Part shown: positions 1-6,793 of the stretch, piece by piece
Position numbering within the stretch: the first letter of the stretch is position 1
Layout of the letters: each line of letters starts with the position of its first letter
Notes under the pieces: model-generated
Told to the model about the DNA's origin: nothing
The model's database searches: none
What the model saw: only the letters and a program-made list of their open reading frames with translations
Translations under genes and position numbers: made by a program
Origin: an uncultured Candidatus Saccharibacteria bacterium
Lineage (GTDB): Bacteria > Patescibacteria > Saccharimonadia > Saccharimonadales > UBA4665
DNA: 10,289 nucleotides
Direction: 5' to 3'
Assembly: GCA_903925195.1 (NCBI GenBank)
Contig: CAIYEO010000099.1
Coordinates: 1-10,289 of the forward strand

Positions 1-1
1 A

Positions 2-52
2 GCAAAAGTAGCAGCTAGTTATACCGGACAGTACTTAAGTAAACTACTTTAA
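2..52 (+). CDS. uvrA: UvrA, C-terminal end only (excinuclease ABC subunit A)
   Basis: Reading from base 2 gives the 16-residue tail AKVAASYTGQYLSKLL followed by TAA at 50-52. The pattern VA-x-S-Y/F-TG-x-YL-x-x-L is the usual extreme C-terminus of UvrA, the ATP-driven damage-recognition subunit that loads UvrB during nucleotide excision repair. Everything else of the gene lies left of the window. The presence of uvrC 1.4 kb downstream on the same strand supports the call. The stop codon overlaps the dedA stop on the other strand by four bases (TTAA, 49-52). The fragment is short, so identity rests on a tail motif plus context. Confidence 0.8.
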   Translation, partial: AKVAASYTGQYLSKLL

Positions 53-684
53 TTTTTGTTGTTTCTTTTTATGACTTTTTGTTGTTTCTTTTTGTAACTC
101 TCTAACATATTTTTTACTATATGATAGAGCATTGGTCCAAAGCTGACCATTACCGCTAAGCCAATTATTGGTAATAAGTAACGATCAATATTCGGTATCC
201 TTTTTCCTAACCAGGCACCCAAAAGAACAACTCCTGCTCCCCATGTCGTAGCTCCGATAATGTTGTAGATAATAAACTTTTTACGATCCATTTTACCAAT
301 TCCAGCTACGACAGGAACAAATGTTCGAGCAATTGGTATGAATTGAGCCAAGGCAATAGTTTTGCCGCCATGTTTTTCATAAAATCCTTCAGCTTTTTCG
401 ACGTAGGATTGTCTGAATAAAACACCATCAGGCTTAGAAAAAAGTTTTCTACCAACTCTTTTTCCGATTTCATAGCCAACATTGCAGCCAGCAATCGCGG
501 CTAAAACTACACATATAATAAGCCCAACTAAGGGTAATTTGCCTTGCCCTGCAAAGAAGCCGGCTGAGAATAATAAGGTGTCACCAGGGAGGAAAAAACC
601 TAAAAGCATACCTGATTCGGCAAAAACCATAGCCGTTATGAGTAGCAGGCCACCACTTTCAATTAGTGCAGTTGGATTAAGCAT
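49..684 (-). CDS. DedA family (SNARE-associated/VTT domain) inner membrane protein
   Basis: A 211-residue multi-pass membrane protein of the DedA/VTT family. Members are linked to membrane homeostasis, and some bacterial ones flip polyprenyl-phosphate or phospholipid carriers; the substrate here cannot be told. Visible hallmarks are E23, the FFLPGDTLL segment (30-38), the FIPIARTFVPVVAG segment (115-128, with the conserved R120, P117 and P124) and N141...GATTWG (144-149). Length is normal for the family. Hydrophobic stretches lie at about 10-30, 50-70, 115-130, 137-160 and 168-190. The basic C-terminal tail (about 197-211) is encoded by a 23-bp tandem duplication and looks recently remodelled. 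The start at 684 has no recognisable Shine-Dalgarno; a TATTAA hexamer ends four bases before the ATG. It is divergent from rplY and convergent with uvrA. Confidence 0.93.
   Translation of the reverse strand: MLNPTALIESGGLLLITAMVFAESGMLLGFFLPGDTLLFSAGFFAGQGKLPLVGLIICVVLAAIAGCNVGYEIGKRVGRKLFSKPDGVLFRQSYVEKAEGFYEKHGGKTIALAQFIPIARTFVPVVAGIGKMDRKKFIIYNIIGATTWGAGVVLLGAWLGKRIPNIDRYLLPIIGLAVMVSFGPMLYHIVKNMLESYKKKQQKVIKRNNKN
53..98. repeat. Tandem repeat, two 23-bp units, in the dedA 3' end
   Basis: Bases 53-75 and 76-98 match at 21 of 23 positions, including a perfect 18-base core (tttttgttgtttcttttt at 53-70 and 76-93). Since 23 is not a multiple of three, dedA reads the same core in two frames: KKKQQK in the upstream copy and KRNNK in the last copy. 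On the + strand it forms two U-rich tracts just after the uvrA stop, which might help end uvrA transcripts, although no GC-rich hairpin precedes them. Confidence 0.85.
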
Positions 685-728
685 ATATTTAATAGGTTAA
701 CTACTTTCTAGTAATATGTCCAATAATT

Positions 729-737
729 TGATATAAT
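729..737 (+). promoter_or_regulatory. Extended -10 promoter of rplY
   Basis: TGATATAAT is a perfect extended -10 (TGn-TATAAT, hexamer at 732-737). No good -35 lies 16-18 bases upstream, as is common for extended -10 promoters. Expected transcription start is near 744, giving a leader of about 20 bases that carries the Shine-Dalgarno. This is the most convincing promoter in the window. Confidence 0.75.
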
Positions 738-749
738 AGTTTGACTATT
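735..749 (+). promoter_or_regulatory. Small inverted repeat over the rplY transcription start
   Basis: AATAGT (735-740) and ACTATT (744-749) form a perfect 6-bp inverted repeat around TTG. It covers the end of the -10 and the expected start point, so it is placed like an operator. It is AT-rich and short, and may be chance. Confidence 0.25.
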
Positions 750-750
750 T

Positions 751-757
751 AAAGGAG
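751..757 (+). promoter_or_regulatory. Shine-Dalgarno of rplY
   Basis: AAAGGAG ends six bases before the ATG at 764. It is one of the few canonical ribosome binding sites in this window and fixes the rplY start. Confidence 0.8.
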
Positions 758-763
758 TTATAA

Positions 764-1405
764 ATGCCGACACAAGAAATCATATCTCTAGAACTAGAAA
801 AAAGAGATGTACTTGGTAAATCTGTAAAACATCTGAGACGTAAAGGTATTATTCCTGCCGTTATTCATGACCATGGTAAAGAAAGTAATGTCGTCATGGG
901 AAGTTATGTAGACGTTCTCAAGGTTTATAGACATGCTGGAAAACATCATCCTGTTGAAATTAGTGTTGGTAAGGATAAATACACAGCTCTTATTAAGTTT
1001 GTTGAATTTGATCCAAAACACAATACACTAAAACACGTTGTATTTAATGCTGTTGATGCGAACCAAACTGTTGAAGCAGAAATTCCTGTTCACTTAAGCG
1101 AAGATATTCCTGCTACTAAAGCTGGTCTTATGGTGATTCACCAAATTGATCACGTTATTGTTGAGGCTGTTCCTTCAAAACTAATCGATGAGCTTATTAT
1201 TGATTGTAGTTCATTGATCGAAATCGGTGACAAAGTAACTGTTGCTGATCTTGTTGTACCAGAAGGTGTAGTTATTGTGACTGAACCTGAACACACTATC
1301 GCAGTTGTTGAAGAAACTAAAGCTCAATTATCTGAAGAAGCTGAAGAAGAGACTGTTACTGTAGATGAAGCTGCTGAAGCTAAAACTGAAGAACCAGCAA
1401 AATAG
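764..1405 (+). CDS. rplY: 50S ribosomal protein L25/general stress protein CTC
   Basis: A 213-residue protein that binds 5S rRNA in the large ribosomal subunit. Residues about 6-95 form the L25 beta-barrel domain, with the signature GKSVKHLRRKGIIPAVI (18-34) and the later FVEFDP (79-84). Residues about 100-185 are the second, TL5/CTC-type domain (VEAEIPVHLSEDIPA), so this is the long two-domain form rather than the about 95-residue E. coli form. Residues from about 186 on are a low-complexity acidic tail rich in E, A and T. Where many L25 proteins have YG after the PAV motif, this one has HD (35-36). The start is set by a strong AAAGGAG and an extended -10 promoter. uvrC follows after 52 bases on the same strand. 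Confidence 0.95.
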   Translation: MPTQEIISLELEKRDVLGKSVKHLRRKGIIPAVIHDHGKESNVVMGSYVDVLKVYRHAGKHHPVEISVGKDKYTALIKFVEFDPKHNTLKHVVFNAVDANQTVEAEIPVHLSEDIPATKAGLMVIHQIDHVIVEAVPSKLIDELIIDCSSLIEIGDKVTVADLVVPEGVVIVTEPEHTIAVVEETKAQLSEEAEEETVTVDEAAEAKTEEPAK

Positions 1406-1457
1406 ACTTCTAGTCTAAGGCGTAGAAGATTAGTATATCTAGACGGTAATAATTGAT

Positions 1458-2942
1458 ATGAGTCAAGCTTTGCAAGACAAATTAACTAAACTACCTAACT
1501 CCCCAGGTGTTTATTTTCATAAAAATAAAGATAACCAAGTTATATATATCGGTAAAGCTGCGAACCTTCGTAATAGAGTAAGACAGTATTTTCAAAATAG
1601 CCGCTTAAGAGACGTTAAGACGATTGCTCTCATTAATGAAATTGCAGATGTTGATTGGATGGTTGTCGATACTGAGATCGATGCCTTATTTTTAGAAGCT
1701 GAATTAATTAGAAGAAACTTGCCAAAGTATAATATTCTGCTTCGTGATGATAAAAGCTACAGTTATATCAGAATCAATTATAACGACCCACATCCATCGG
1801 TAACACTAACTCGTAGACCGCTTGATGATAGTGCTAGATATTTTGGTCCATATATAAATGGTAAGGATATTAGGATGGCGCTTAGATTGCTGCGAAAAAT
1901 ATTCCCTTACTCAACTCATGTTAATCAAATACCTAAGCGAGCTTGTCTGCAATATCATTTAGGTCTTTGCCCGGGCATTGAGGAAGATAAGACACCACTT
2001 AAGGAATATAGAGCCAATCTAAGACTACTAATTAGCTATATTGAGGGAAATAGGGCTGTTCTCATTAACAAGCTCGAGAAAAGCATGCAAATAGCTGCTA
2101 AACGAAAAGAATTCGAGAAAGCTAGTATTTATCGTAACCAGATGTTGGCATTTAAGACATTAACTAAACAAAGACTTTTTACTGACAGCGAATCTCTGGA
2201 TATTAGTAAAGATAAAGCTATTGGTGGGCTTATAGATTTATTAGGCTTAGAAAAGATACCTAGACGTATTGAAGGATACGATATTAGCCATATGCAAGGA
2301 ACCGATAATGTTGCCAGTATGGTTGTCTTTAAAAACGGCATGCCAGAAAAAGCCGAGTATCGTAAATTTAAACTTAGAGTTCCAGGCAACAATGATTTTG
2401 CACACATGGAAGAAGTTATTACTAGAAGACTGAGTCCAAAGAATGTTAAATTATGGGGAACACCTGATTTAATTTTAATAGACGGTGGTAAGGGTCAATT
2501 ATCTTCGGCTATCAAGGCTAGAGATTTAATGAAGTTTTCTATTCCTATGATAGGACTAGCTAAAAGAGAAGAAGAGATTGTGGTAGATTTGAATGGATCA
2601 AATGTAGAGCTTAATGAAGTTGAGATCAAAAAACAATTATCTATAGTTCGGAATAGTGATAACTTTACAAAAATCATGTTGCCTACTAATTCCGATATAG
2701 TTAAACTATTGCAGCGAATCCGGGATGAGAGTCACCGTTTTGCAGTCAGTTATCACAGTGTTCTTAAGAGAAAAAGGCAAACAGTTAGTGAACTCGATCT
2801 AATACCTGGCATAGGTTCAGTCACGCGTAAGAATTTAATGAAAAAATTTGGTTCTTTAAGTGGTATAAAAAATGCTAGTCATGATGAATTAGCTCAAATT
2901 GTTGGTGAAAAAAGAGCCAGTTTGTTAGATGCTTTAAAATAA
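1458..2942 (+). CDS. uvrC: Excinuclease ABC subunit C (UvrC), compact form
   Basis: The dual-incision nuclease of nucleotide excision repair, acting after UvrA and UvrB. In order: a GIY-YIG nuclease domain for the 3' cut (GVY 17-19, YIG 30-32, R39, R42); a UVR motif that binds UvrB (about 202-237); an RNase H-like nuclease for the 5' cut with D275 in GYDISH, D342 in LIDGGKGQL and H426 in RDESHRF; and a double helix-hairpin-helix DNA-binding end (LIPGIGSVTRKNL, about 446-493). At 494 residues it is roughly 100 shorter than usual. The gap falls between the UVR motif and GYDISH, only about 38 residues here versus well over 100 in E. coli-like UvrC. The Fe-S region keeps C163 and C171, but the other two cysteine positions are H154 and E175. 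All nuclease residues are intact, so it is probably active. The start lacks a Shine-Dalgarno; AATAAT ends four bases upstream of the ATG. Confidence 0.96.
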   Translation: MSQALQDKLTKLPNSPGVYFHKNKDNQVIYIGKAANLRNRVRQYFQNSRLRDVKTIALINEIADVDWMVVDTEIDALFLEAELIRRNLPKYNILLRDDKSYSYIRINYNDPHPSVTLTRRPLDDSARYFGPYINGKDIRMALRLLRKIFPYSTHVNQIPKRACLQYHLGLCPGIEEDKTPLKEYRANLRLLISYIEGNRAVLINKLEKSMQIAAKRKEFEKASIYRNQMLAFKTLTKQRLFTDSESLDISKDKAIGGLIDLLGLEKIPRRIEGYDISHMQGTDNVASMVVFKNGMPEKAEYRKFKLRVPGNNDFAHMEEVITRRLSPKNVKLWGTPDLILIDGGKGQLSSAIKARDLMKFSIPMIGLAKREEEIVVDLNGSNVELNEVEIKKQLSIVRNSDNFTKIMLPTNSDIVKLLQRIRDESHRFAVSYHSVLKRKRQTVSELDLIPGIGSVTRKNLMKKFGSLSGIKNASHDELAQIVGEKRASLLDALK

Positions 2943-2943
2943 A

Positions 2944-2952
2944 TGGTATACT
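2944..2952 (+). promoter_or_regulatory. Possible extended -10 promoter of the aminopeptidase gene
   Basis: TGG followed by TATACT (2947-2952) makes an extended -10 with one mismatch in the hexamer, directly after the uvrC stop. Expected start is about 2959, which would leave only about six bases before the ATG at 2965 and no Shine-Dalgarno. That implies a nearly leaderless mRNA. Confidence 0.4.
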
Positions 2953-2964
2953 GTAGCTTCAGTT

Positions 2965-4197
2965 ATGAATGATATAGTTTTCGGAAAAGACTTTTTTACT
3001 CAAAATAGAAAACGACTAAGAGATTTATTCGTTGGTAAAGCCCCAATAATTATTAGTGCTAATGGTTTACTCCAAAAAAATGGCACGGAAGTTATGGGCT
3101 TTTCTCAGGATAGTAATTTTTGGTATTTAACTGGAATCGATAACCCTGACATTATTTTGGTTATGGACAAACAGAAGGAATATTTAATTATTCCTAAGTA
3201 TTCAGAGATCCATGAATTCTTTGATGGCAAGATCTCTTTCGATAAACTTACTGAAATATCTGGTATTGAAACTTGTTATTTCGAAGATGAAGGTTGGAAG
3301 ATCCTGAAAAGTAGACTGAAAAAATCTAAACACATTGCTACTTTAGCCCCACCGCCAAGTTATGTAAAAAGTTTGGGAATGTATACGAACCCAGCTCGAA
3401 AAACCCTAATTAGGAAAGTTAAGCATATTAATCCTGAAATTGAGCTTCTTGATCTGAGAACTCACTTGGCCAGTATGAGGGTAGTAAAACAAGACATAGA
3501 AATTGCTGCAATTAGAAATGCCATAGCAATTACTATTAATAGTATGAAGCCTGTAATGAAGCAGACTAGGCTAGATAAATATGAGTATGAATATGAAATT
3601 GAGGCTGATTTAACTCGAGGCTTTCGTAAAAGAGGTGCACTAGGTCATGGTTTTGATCCAATAGTTGGCTCAGGTATTAATTCCACAGTTATCCATTCCA
3701 CTTCTAATAACTCTATTATTGAAAAGAATCTGCCGGTCATTCTAGACGTTGGAGCTAGGGCTAATAATTACGTAGCTGATATATCTAGGACTGTCGTACC
3801 AGGCAAGTCTAGTAAAAGGATTAGGGATGTATACCAGGCAGTTTTATCGGCACAAGAATACGCTATTTCTATGATTAAACCAGGCTTAATTCTTGAAACC
3901 TATGAAAAAGAAATGGAAAGTTTTATTGGTGAAAAATTAAGAGAGCTTGGACTTATTAAAATAATCGATTCGACAAATGTGAGACATTTTTTCCCACATT
4001 TAGTCAGCCATTATTTAGGTATTGATGTCCATGACGTAGGAGATTATAGTCGTCCATTAGAGAAAAACATGATAATTACTTGTGAGCCAGGAATATACAT
4101 ACCGGATGAAAAAATTGGAATCAGAATTGAAGACGATATTTTAATTACAGAGGAAGGTAATGAAATTCTTACTAGGCGCTTGCCCAGGACTATGTAG
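2965..4197 (+). CDS. pepP: Xaa-Pro aminopeptidase (aminopeptidase P, M24B)
   Basis: A cytoplasmic two-metal peptidase that removes an N-terminal residue preceding proline. Residues about 5-140 are the AMP_N domain with the typical FSQDSNFWYLTGI (46-58). Residues about 170-405 are the pita-bread catalytic domain. The metal ligands are all visible: D261 and D272 (LDVGARANNYVADISRT), H349 (PHLVSHYLG), E374 (CEPGIYIP) and E389 (GIRIEDDI). The proton-shuttle histidines H244 and H356 (DVHDVG) are also present. Length (410) is close to the usual 430-440, so the gene looks complete and active. It starts 22 bases after uvrC without a Shine-Dalgarno. In a host-dependent bacterium it may recycle scavenged peptides together with the downstream solute-binding protein, but this is inference. 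Confidence 0.94.
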   Translation: MNDIVFGKDFFTQNRKRLRDLFVGKAPIIISANGLLQKNGTEVMGFSQDSNFWYLTGIDNPDIILVMDKQKEYLIIPKYSEIHEFFDGKISFDKLTEISGIETCYFEDEGWKILKSRLKKSKHIATLAPPPSYVKSLGMYTNPARKTLIRKVKHINPEIELLDLRTHLASMRVVKQDIEIAAIRNAIAITINSMKPVMKQTRLDKYEYEYEIEADLTRGFRKRGALGHGFDPIVGSGINSTVIHSTSNNSIIEKNLPVILDVGARANNYVADISRTVVPGKSSKRIRDVYQAVLSAQEYAISMIKPGLILETYEKEMESFIGEKLRELGLIKIIDSTNVRHFFPHLVSHYLGIDVHDVGDYSRPLEKNMIITCEPGIYIPDEKIGIRIEDDILITEEGNEILTRRLPRTM

Positions 4198-4217
4198 GTA
4201 ACATACAATAATAAATT

Positions 4218-4592
4218 ATGAATGGAATAAGTCTTTCAATTTTACGCTTTATACTCAGGTGGCTGGTCTGTTCTTTGGGTCTATGGATAGCTACAGGGCT
4301 ACTGGGAAGCGATAAGATTAGTTATGGATCCAAACTATCTACAGTTGTGATTGCTGGCTTCATACTGGCAATAGTCAATATAATAGTTAAACCTATCGTT
4401 GTCTTATTGTCGCTTCCGGCAATATTATTTTCTCTCGGTCTGTTTATGATTCTCGTAAATGGTCTGATGATATTTTTAGCAAGTAAGCTGTATTCTCCGC
4501 TTCATGTAACAAATTTTCTAGCAGCAATTTTAGCCGGTATGATAATTGGATTGGTAAATTACCTAGTTACTACTATAATAGAGGAAAGATGA
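4218..4592 (+). CDS. YvlD/PF04020 family four-helix membrane protein
   Basis: A 124-residue integral membrane protein with four predicted helices (about 8-28, 42-58, 62-85, 97-119). The segment NIIVKPIVVLLSLPAILFSL (54-73), followed by GLF and N81, is the signature of Pfam PF04020, the family often annotated 'phage holin family protein' or YvlD. There is no phage context here, so lysis is unlikely; the actual role is unknown, probably in the envelope. The start at 4218 has no Shine-Dalgarno; a TACAAT hexamer (4204-4209) lies eight bases upstream and could give an almost leaderless transcript. Its TGA stop overlaps the secG ATG (ATGA, 4589-4592), implying translational coupling. Confidence 0.88.
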   Translation: MNGISLSILRFILRWLVCSLGLWIATGLLGSDKISYGSKLSTVVIAGFILAIVNIIVKPIVVLLSLPAILFSLGLFMILVNGLMIFLASKLYSPLHVTNFLAAILAGMIIGLVNYLVTTIIEER

Positions 4593-4801
4593 GCATATTT
4601 AATTACATATCAATGGGATCCATGGTCATAATGACCATCCTAATTTTAATCCAAACCAGAGGTGCTTCTTTAGGTGCAGGACTCGGCGGTGGTGGTGAAG
4701 TCAATACGATTAGAAGAGGAACCGATAAATCAATTCATCAATTGACTGTTATTGTTGCATTTACTTTTTCCATGTCTCTCATGCTAGGCGTAACCGTCTA
4801 A
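4589..4801 (+). CDS. secG: Protein-export membrane protein SecG
   Basis: A 70-residue subunit of the SecYEG translocon that assists protein export. Two membrane helices (about 5-22 and 50-68) flank a glycine-rich cytoplasmic loop, GASLGAGLGGGGEV (25-38) followed by IRRGTDK (41-47). This matches the family pattern of a G-x-G/GGG loop, then a basic-Gly segment leading into the second helix. Length is typical of small SecG proteins. Translation is coupled to the upstream PF04020 gene through ATGA, with GAGG four bases before the start. Confidence 0.9.
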   Translation: MSIFNYISMGSMVIMTILILIQTRGASLGAGLGGGGEVNTIRRGTDKSIHQLTVIVAFTFSMSLMLGVTV

Positions 4802-4816
4802 ACTAAAACCCAAAAA

Positions 4817-4822
4817 AAGGAG
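4817..4822 (+). promoter_or_regulatory. Shine-Dalgarno with long spacer before the solute-binding protein
   Basis: AAGGAG is a consensus site but sits 13 bases before the ATG at 4836, longer than the usual 5-9. No other in-frame ATG, GTG or TTG lies between them, so 4836 is kept as the start. The spacing may lower initiation or involve a small fold. Confidence 0.6.
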
Positions 4823-4835
4823 ATATTTTACTTCT

Positions 4836-6596
4836 ATGAATTTTAAAAAAGGTTATCGTAGGAGCATAAGTCAGGTAGAACAACTTAGCTTTCAGACTAC
4901 AGAAAACTTTGAAAATAATTTCATAAAGCGGCTGAATAGACTTCAGCATGTTAAGAGATTTATCGCAATCTGGGTAATTCTAGTTATTTTTCTAATAGGT
5001 CTAGTTATTCTACAAATATCAAATCTGTCTAACTATTTCCAAACTTTGAAACCAATTCCAGGTGGAACATATAAAGAGGGTATAGTCGGAGATTATACTA
5101 ACATTAATCCAATATATGCATCATCGCCAGTCGATAGTTCTGTTTCTAATTTAGTTTTCGCGGGACTTATGAAATATAATGAAAATAATCAGCTAGTGGG
5201 TAATCTAGCCCAGTCCTATACGGTTGATGCATCTGGTGTTAACTATACAATTAAACTAAGACCAAACCTTATTTGGCAAGATGGTAAAACACTGACTTCA
5301 AAAGATGTTGCATTTACGTTTAATACTATTAAATCTCCAGATGCTCAATCTCCATTGATATCTAGTTGGCAGGGAATTAACATAACAACCCCAGATTCAC
5401 GAACAGTTATCTTTACTTTACCTAATCCACTTAGTTCTTTTATCTACTCTCTAACAACGGGCATTATCCCCTATCACGTACTGAGCAAAGTTGCGCCAGC
5501 TAATATGAGAACAATTAGCTTTGATACTATTGATCCGATAGGAGCTGGACCTTTTTCTCTTAACGCAGTGAAAGCTTCTGGATCAACAATCGAAACCAAG
5601 CAAGAAACAGTCGAACTAGCTCCATTCCATGATTACTGGCAAGGTAAACCGAAGTTGGATAAGTTTGTCATTAGGGCATATCACGAGAAGGATTCAATGG
5701 TTAAGGATTTTAAGGACAGCCTCATAGATGCCATGTCGGGATTAAATCAGTTACCTGGTAGTCTAAAGAAATCCAAGGTTAATATCTATAGTTTTCCATT
5801 GACCGCTCAGTATATGGTATTCTTTAAAACTTCTTCTGGTATTTTAGCGGATAAGAATATCAGGCAATCATTGGTTCAGGCTACTAACCAAAAAGAAATT
5901 ATTAATAGTCTAGATTATTCGACCGTAGCTGTAGATGAGCCATTCCTAAAGAGTCAGTACACCTATAATCCTAGTAATGCTCAATCCTCATATAATCCAA
6001 CCGCTTCTAAGGCTTTATTGGATTCTAATGGATGGATAGTTGGGTCAGACGGTTATAGATATAAAGCAGGCAAGAAATTGACTATTAGCTTATCTGTTTC
6101 AAGTGAGTCAGAAATACAAAATGACGCTAATCTTTTGAAGTCTCAGTGGAAAGCTATTGGAGTTGATTTAAAGCTTGATGTATTAAGCGATAGTGATTTG
6201 CAGAATAGTCTCAGTTATCACAGTTATGAAGCCATTATATATGGGATATCTATAGGAGTTGATCCAGATGTTTATGCATACTGGGACAGTTCTCAGGCCG
6301 ATCCACGATCATCGTTTAGACTTAACTTATCTGAATACTCATCAAAAATTGCTGACGATTCATTAGAACAGGGAAGAACAAGAATAGATCCTAGCCTTAG
6401 AGTTATTAAGTACAAACCATTCTTAGATGCCTGGCAAGGAGATGCTCCAGCTATTGGTCTATATCAGCCAAGATATCTATATATAACGAATCTCAAAGTA
6501 TTTGGACTAAAGACACAATCAATTAATAGCGCTACCGACAGATATAAGAACGTCGTTAACTGGGAAATATTACAAAATAAAGTAACTGGTAAATGA
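4836..6596 (+). CDS. Membrane-anchored ABC transporter solute-binding protein, family 5 (peptide/oligopeptide type)
   Basis: A 586-residue SBP_bac_5 protein, expected to capture peptides or similar solutes outside the membrane. Residues 1-40 are a basic, hydrophilic cytoplasmic stretch, and about 42-62 is one strong hydrophobic helix. There is no lipobox cysteine or signal-peptidase site near it, so it is probably held by an uncleaved signal anchor with the domain outside. Family landmarks include GGTYKEGIVGDYTNINPIYA (76-95), LVFAGLMKY (106-114), L-AQSYTV, LRPNLIWQDGKTLTSKDVAF (141-160) and the GAGPF segment (236-240). It follows secG by 34 bases. No permease or ATPase gene for this transporter is in the window, so partners must be elsewhere. 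Substrate is unknown. Confidence 0.88.
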   Translation: MNFKKGYRRSISQVEQLSFQTTENFENNFIKRLNRLQHVKRFIAIWVILVIFLIGLVILQISNLSNYFQTLKPIPGGTYKEGIVGDYTNINPIYASSPVDSSVSNLVFAGLMKYNENNQLVGNLAQSYTVDASGVNYTIKLRPNLIWQDGKTLTSKDVAFTFNTIKSPDAQSPLISSWQGINITTPDSRTVIFTLPNPLSSFIYSLTTGIIPYHVLSKVAPANMRTISFDTIDPIGAGPFSLNAVKASGSTIETKQETVELAPFHDYWQGKPKLDKFVIRAYHEKDSMVKDFKDSLIDAMSGLNQLPGSLKKSKVNIYSFPLTAQYMVFFKTSSGILADKNIRQSLVQATNQKEIINSLDYSTVAVDEPFLKSQYTYNPSNAQSSYNPTASKALLDSNGWIVGSDGYRYKAGKKLTISLSVSSESEIQNDANLLKSQWKAIGVDLKLDVLSDSDLQNSLSYHSYEAIIYGISIGVDPDVYAYWDSSQADPRSSFRLNLSEYSSKIADDSLEQGRTRIDPSLRVIKYKPFLDAWQGDAPAIGLYQPRYLYITNLKVFGLKTQSINSATDRYKNVVNWEILQNKVTGK

Positions 6597-6636
6597 AGAT
6601 AAACTATTAAATATAGTATTATGTAGTTGTTACATC

Positions 6637-6723
6637 GGGGATATGGCGGAATCGGTAGACGCGCTAGCTTCAGAAGCTAGTAAACTTATGTTTGTGGAGG
6701 TTCAAGTCCTCTTATCCCCACCA
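6637..6723 (+). tRNA. tRNA-Leu (anticodon CAG)
   Basis: A complete class II tRNA. The acceptor stem is GGGGATA (6637-6643) with TATCCCC (6713-6719), then A73 and an encoded CCA (6721-6723). The D arm has stem GCG/CGC. The anticodon stem CTAGC/GCTAG closes loop TTCAGAA, with CAG at 6671-6673. The 15-base variable region (6681-6695) forms AAAC-TTAT-GTTT, as expected for leucine. The T arm is GGAGG-TTCAAGT-CCTCT with one G-U pair. It reads CUG. A weak TATTAT hexamer at 6617-6622 could be its own -10; otherwise it is read through from the gene before it. Confidence 0.96.
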
Positions 6724-6763
6724 GATACATATCGCTATTGATTAATCTTGTGTTTTATGGTAA

Positions 6764-6769
6764 TATAAT
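6764..6769 (+). promoter_or_regulatory. -10 element of the winged-helix protein gene
   Basis: A consensus TATAAT downstream of the tRNA, with expected transcription start near 6776 and a leader of about 18 bases carrying the Shine-Dalgarno. TTGATT at 6738-6743 is a -35 candidate, but its 20-base spacing is too long, so -35 support is weak. Confidence 0.55.
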
Positions 6770-6780
6770 GCTTTACTTAA

Positions 6781-6786
6781 AAGAGG
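6781..6786 (+). promoter_or_regulatory. Shine-Dalgarno of the winged-helix protein gene
   Basis: AAGAGG ends seven bases before the ATG at 6794 and fixes that start. Confidence 0.65.
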
Positions 6787-6793
6787 TTAAATT

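Noticed and set aside
482..700. Open frame of 72 codons on the + strand across dedA
   Set aside because: It lies antisense to a clear DedA protein, has no family features, and other frames antisense to rplY, uvrC and the membrane genes behave the same way.
1407..1428. Hairpin CTTCTA/TAGAAG after rplY as a terminator
   Set aside because: The stem is only six pairs with a 10-base loop and no T-run follows, so intrinsic termination is not supported.
4218..4592. Phage holin and a prophage remnant
   Set aside because: The family label is historical; no lysin, capsid or integrase gene is near, and the gene sits in a housekeeping run with secG.
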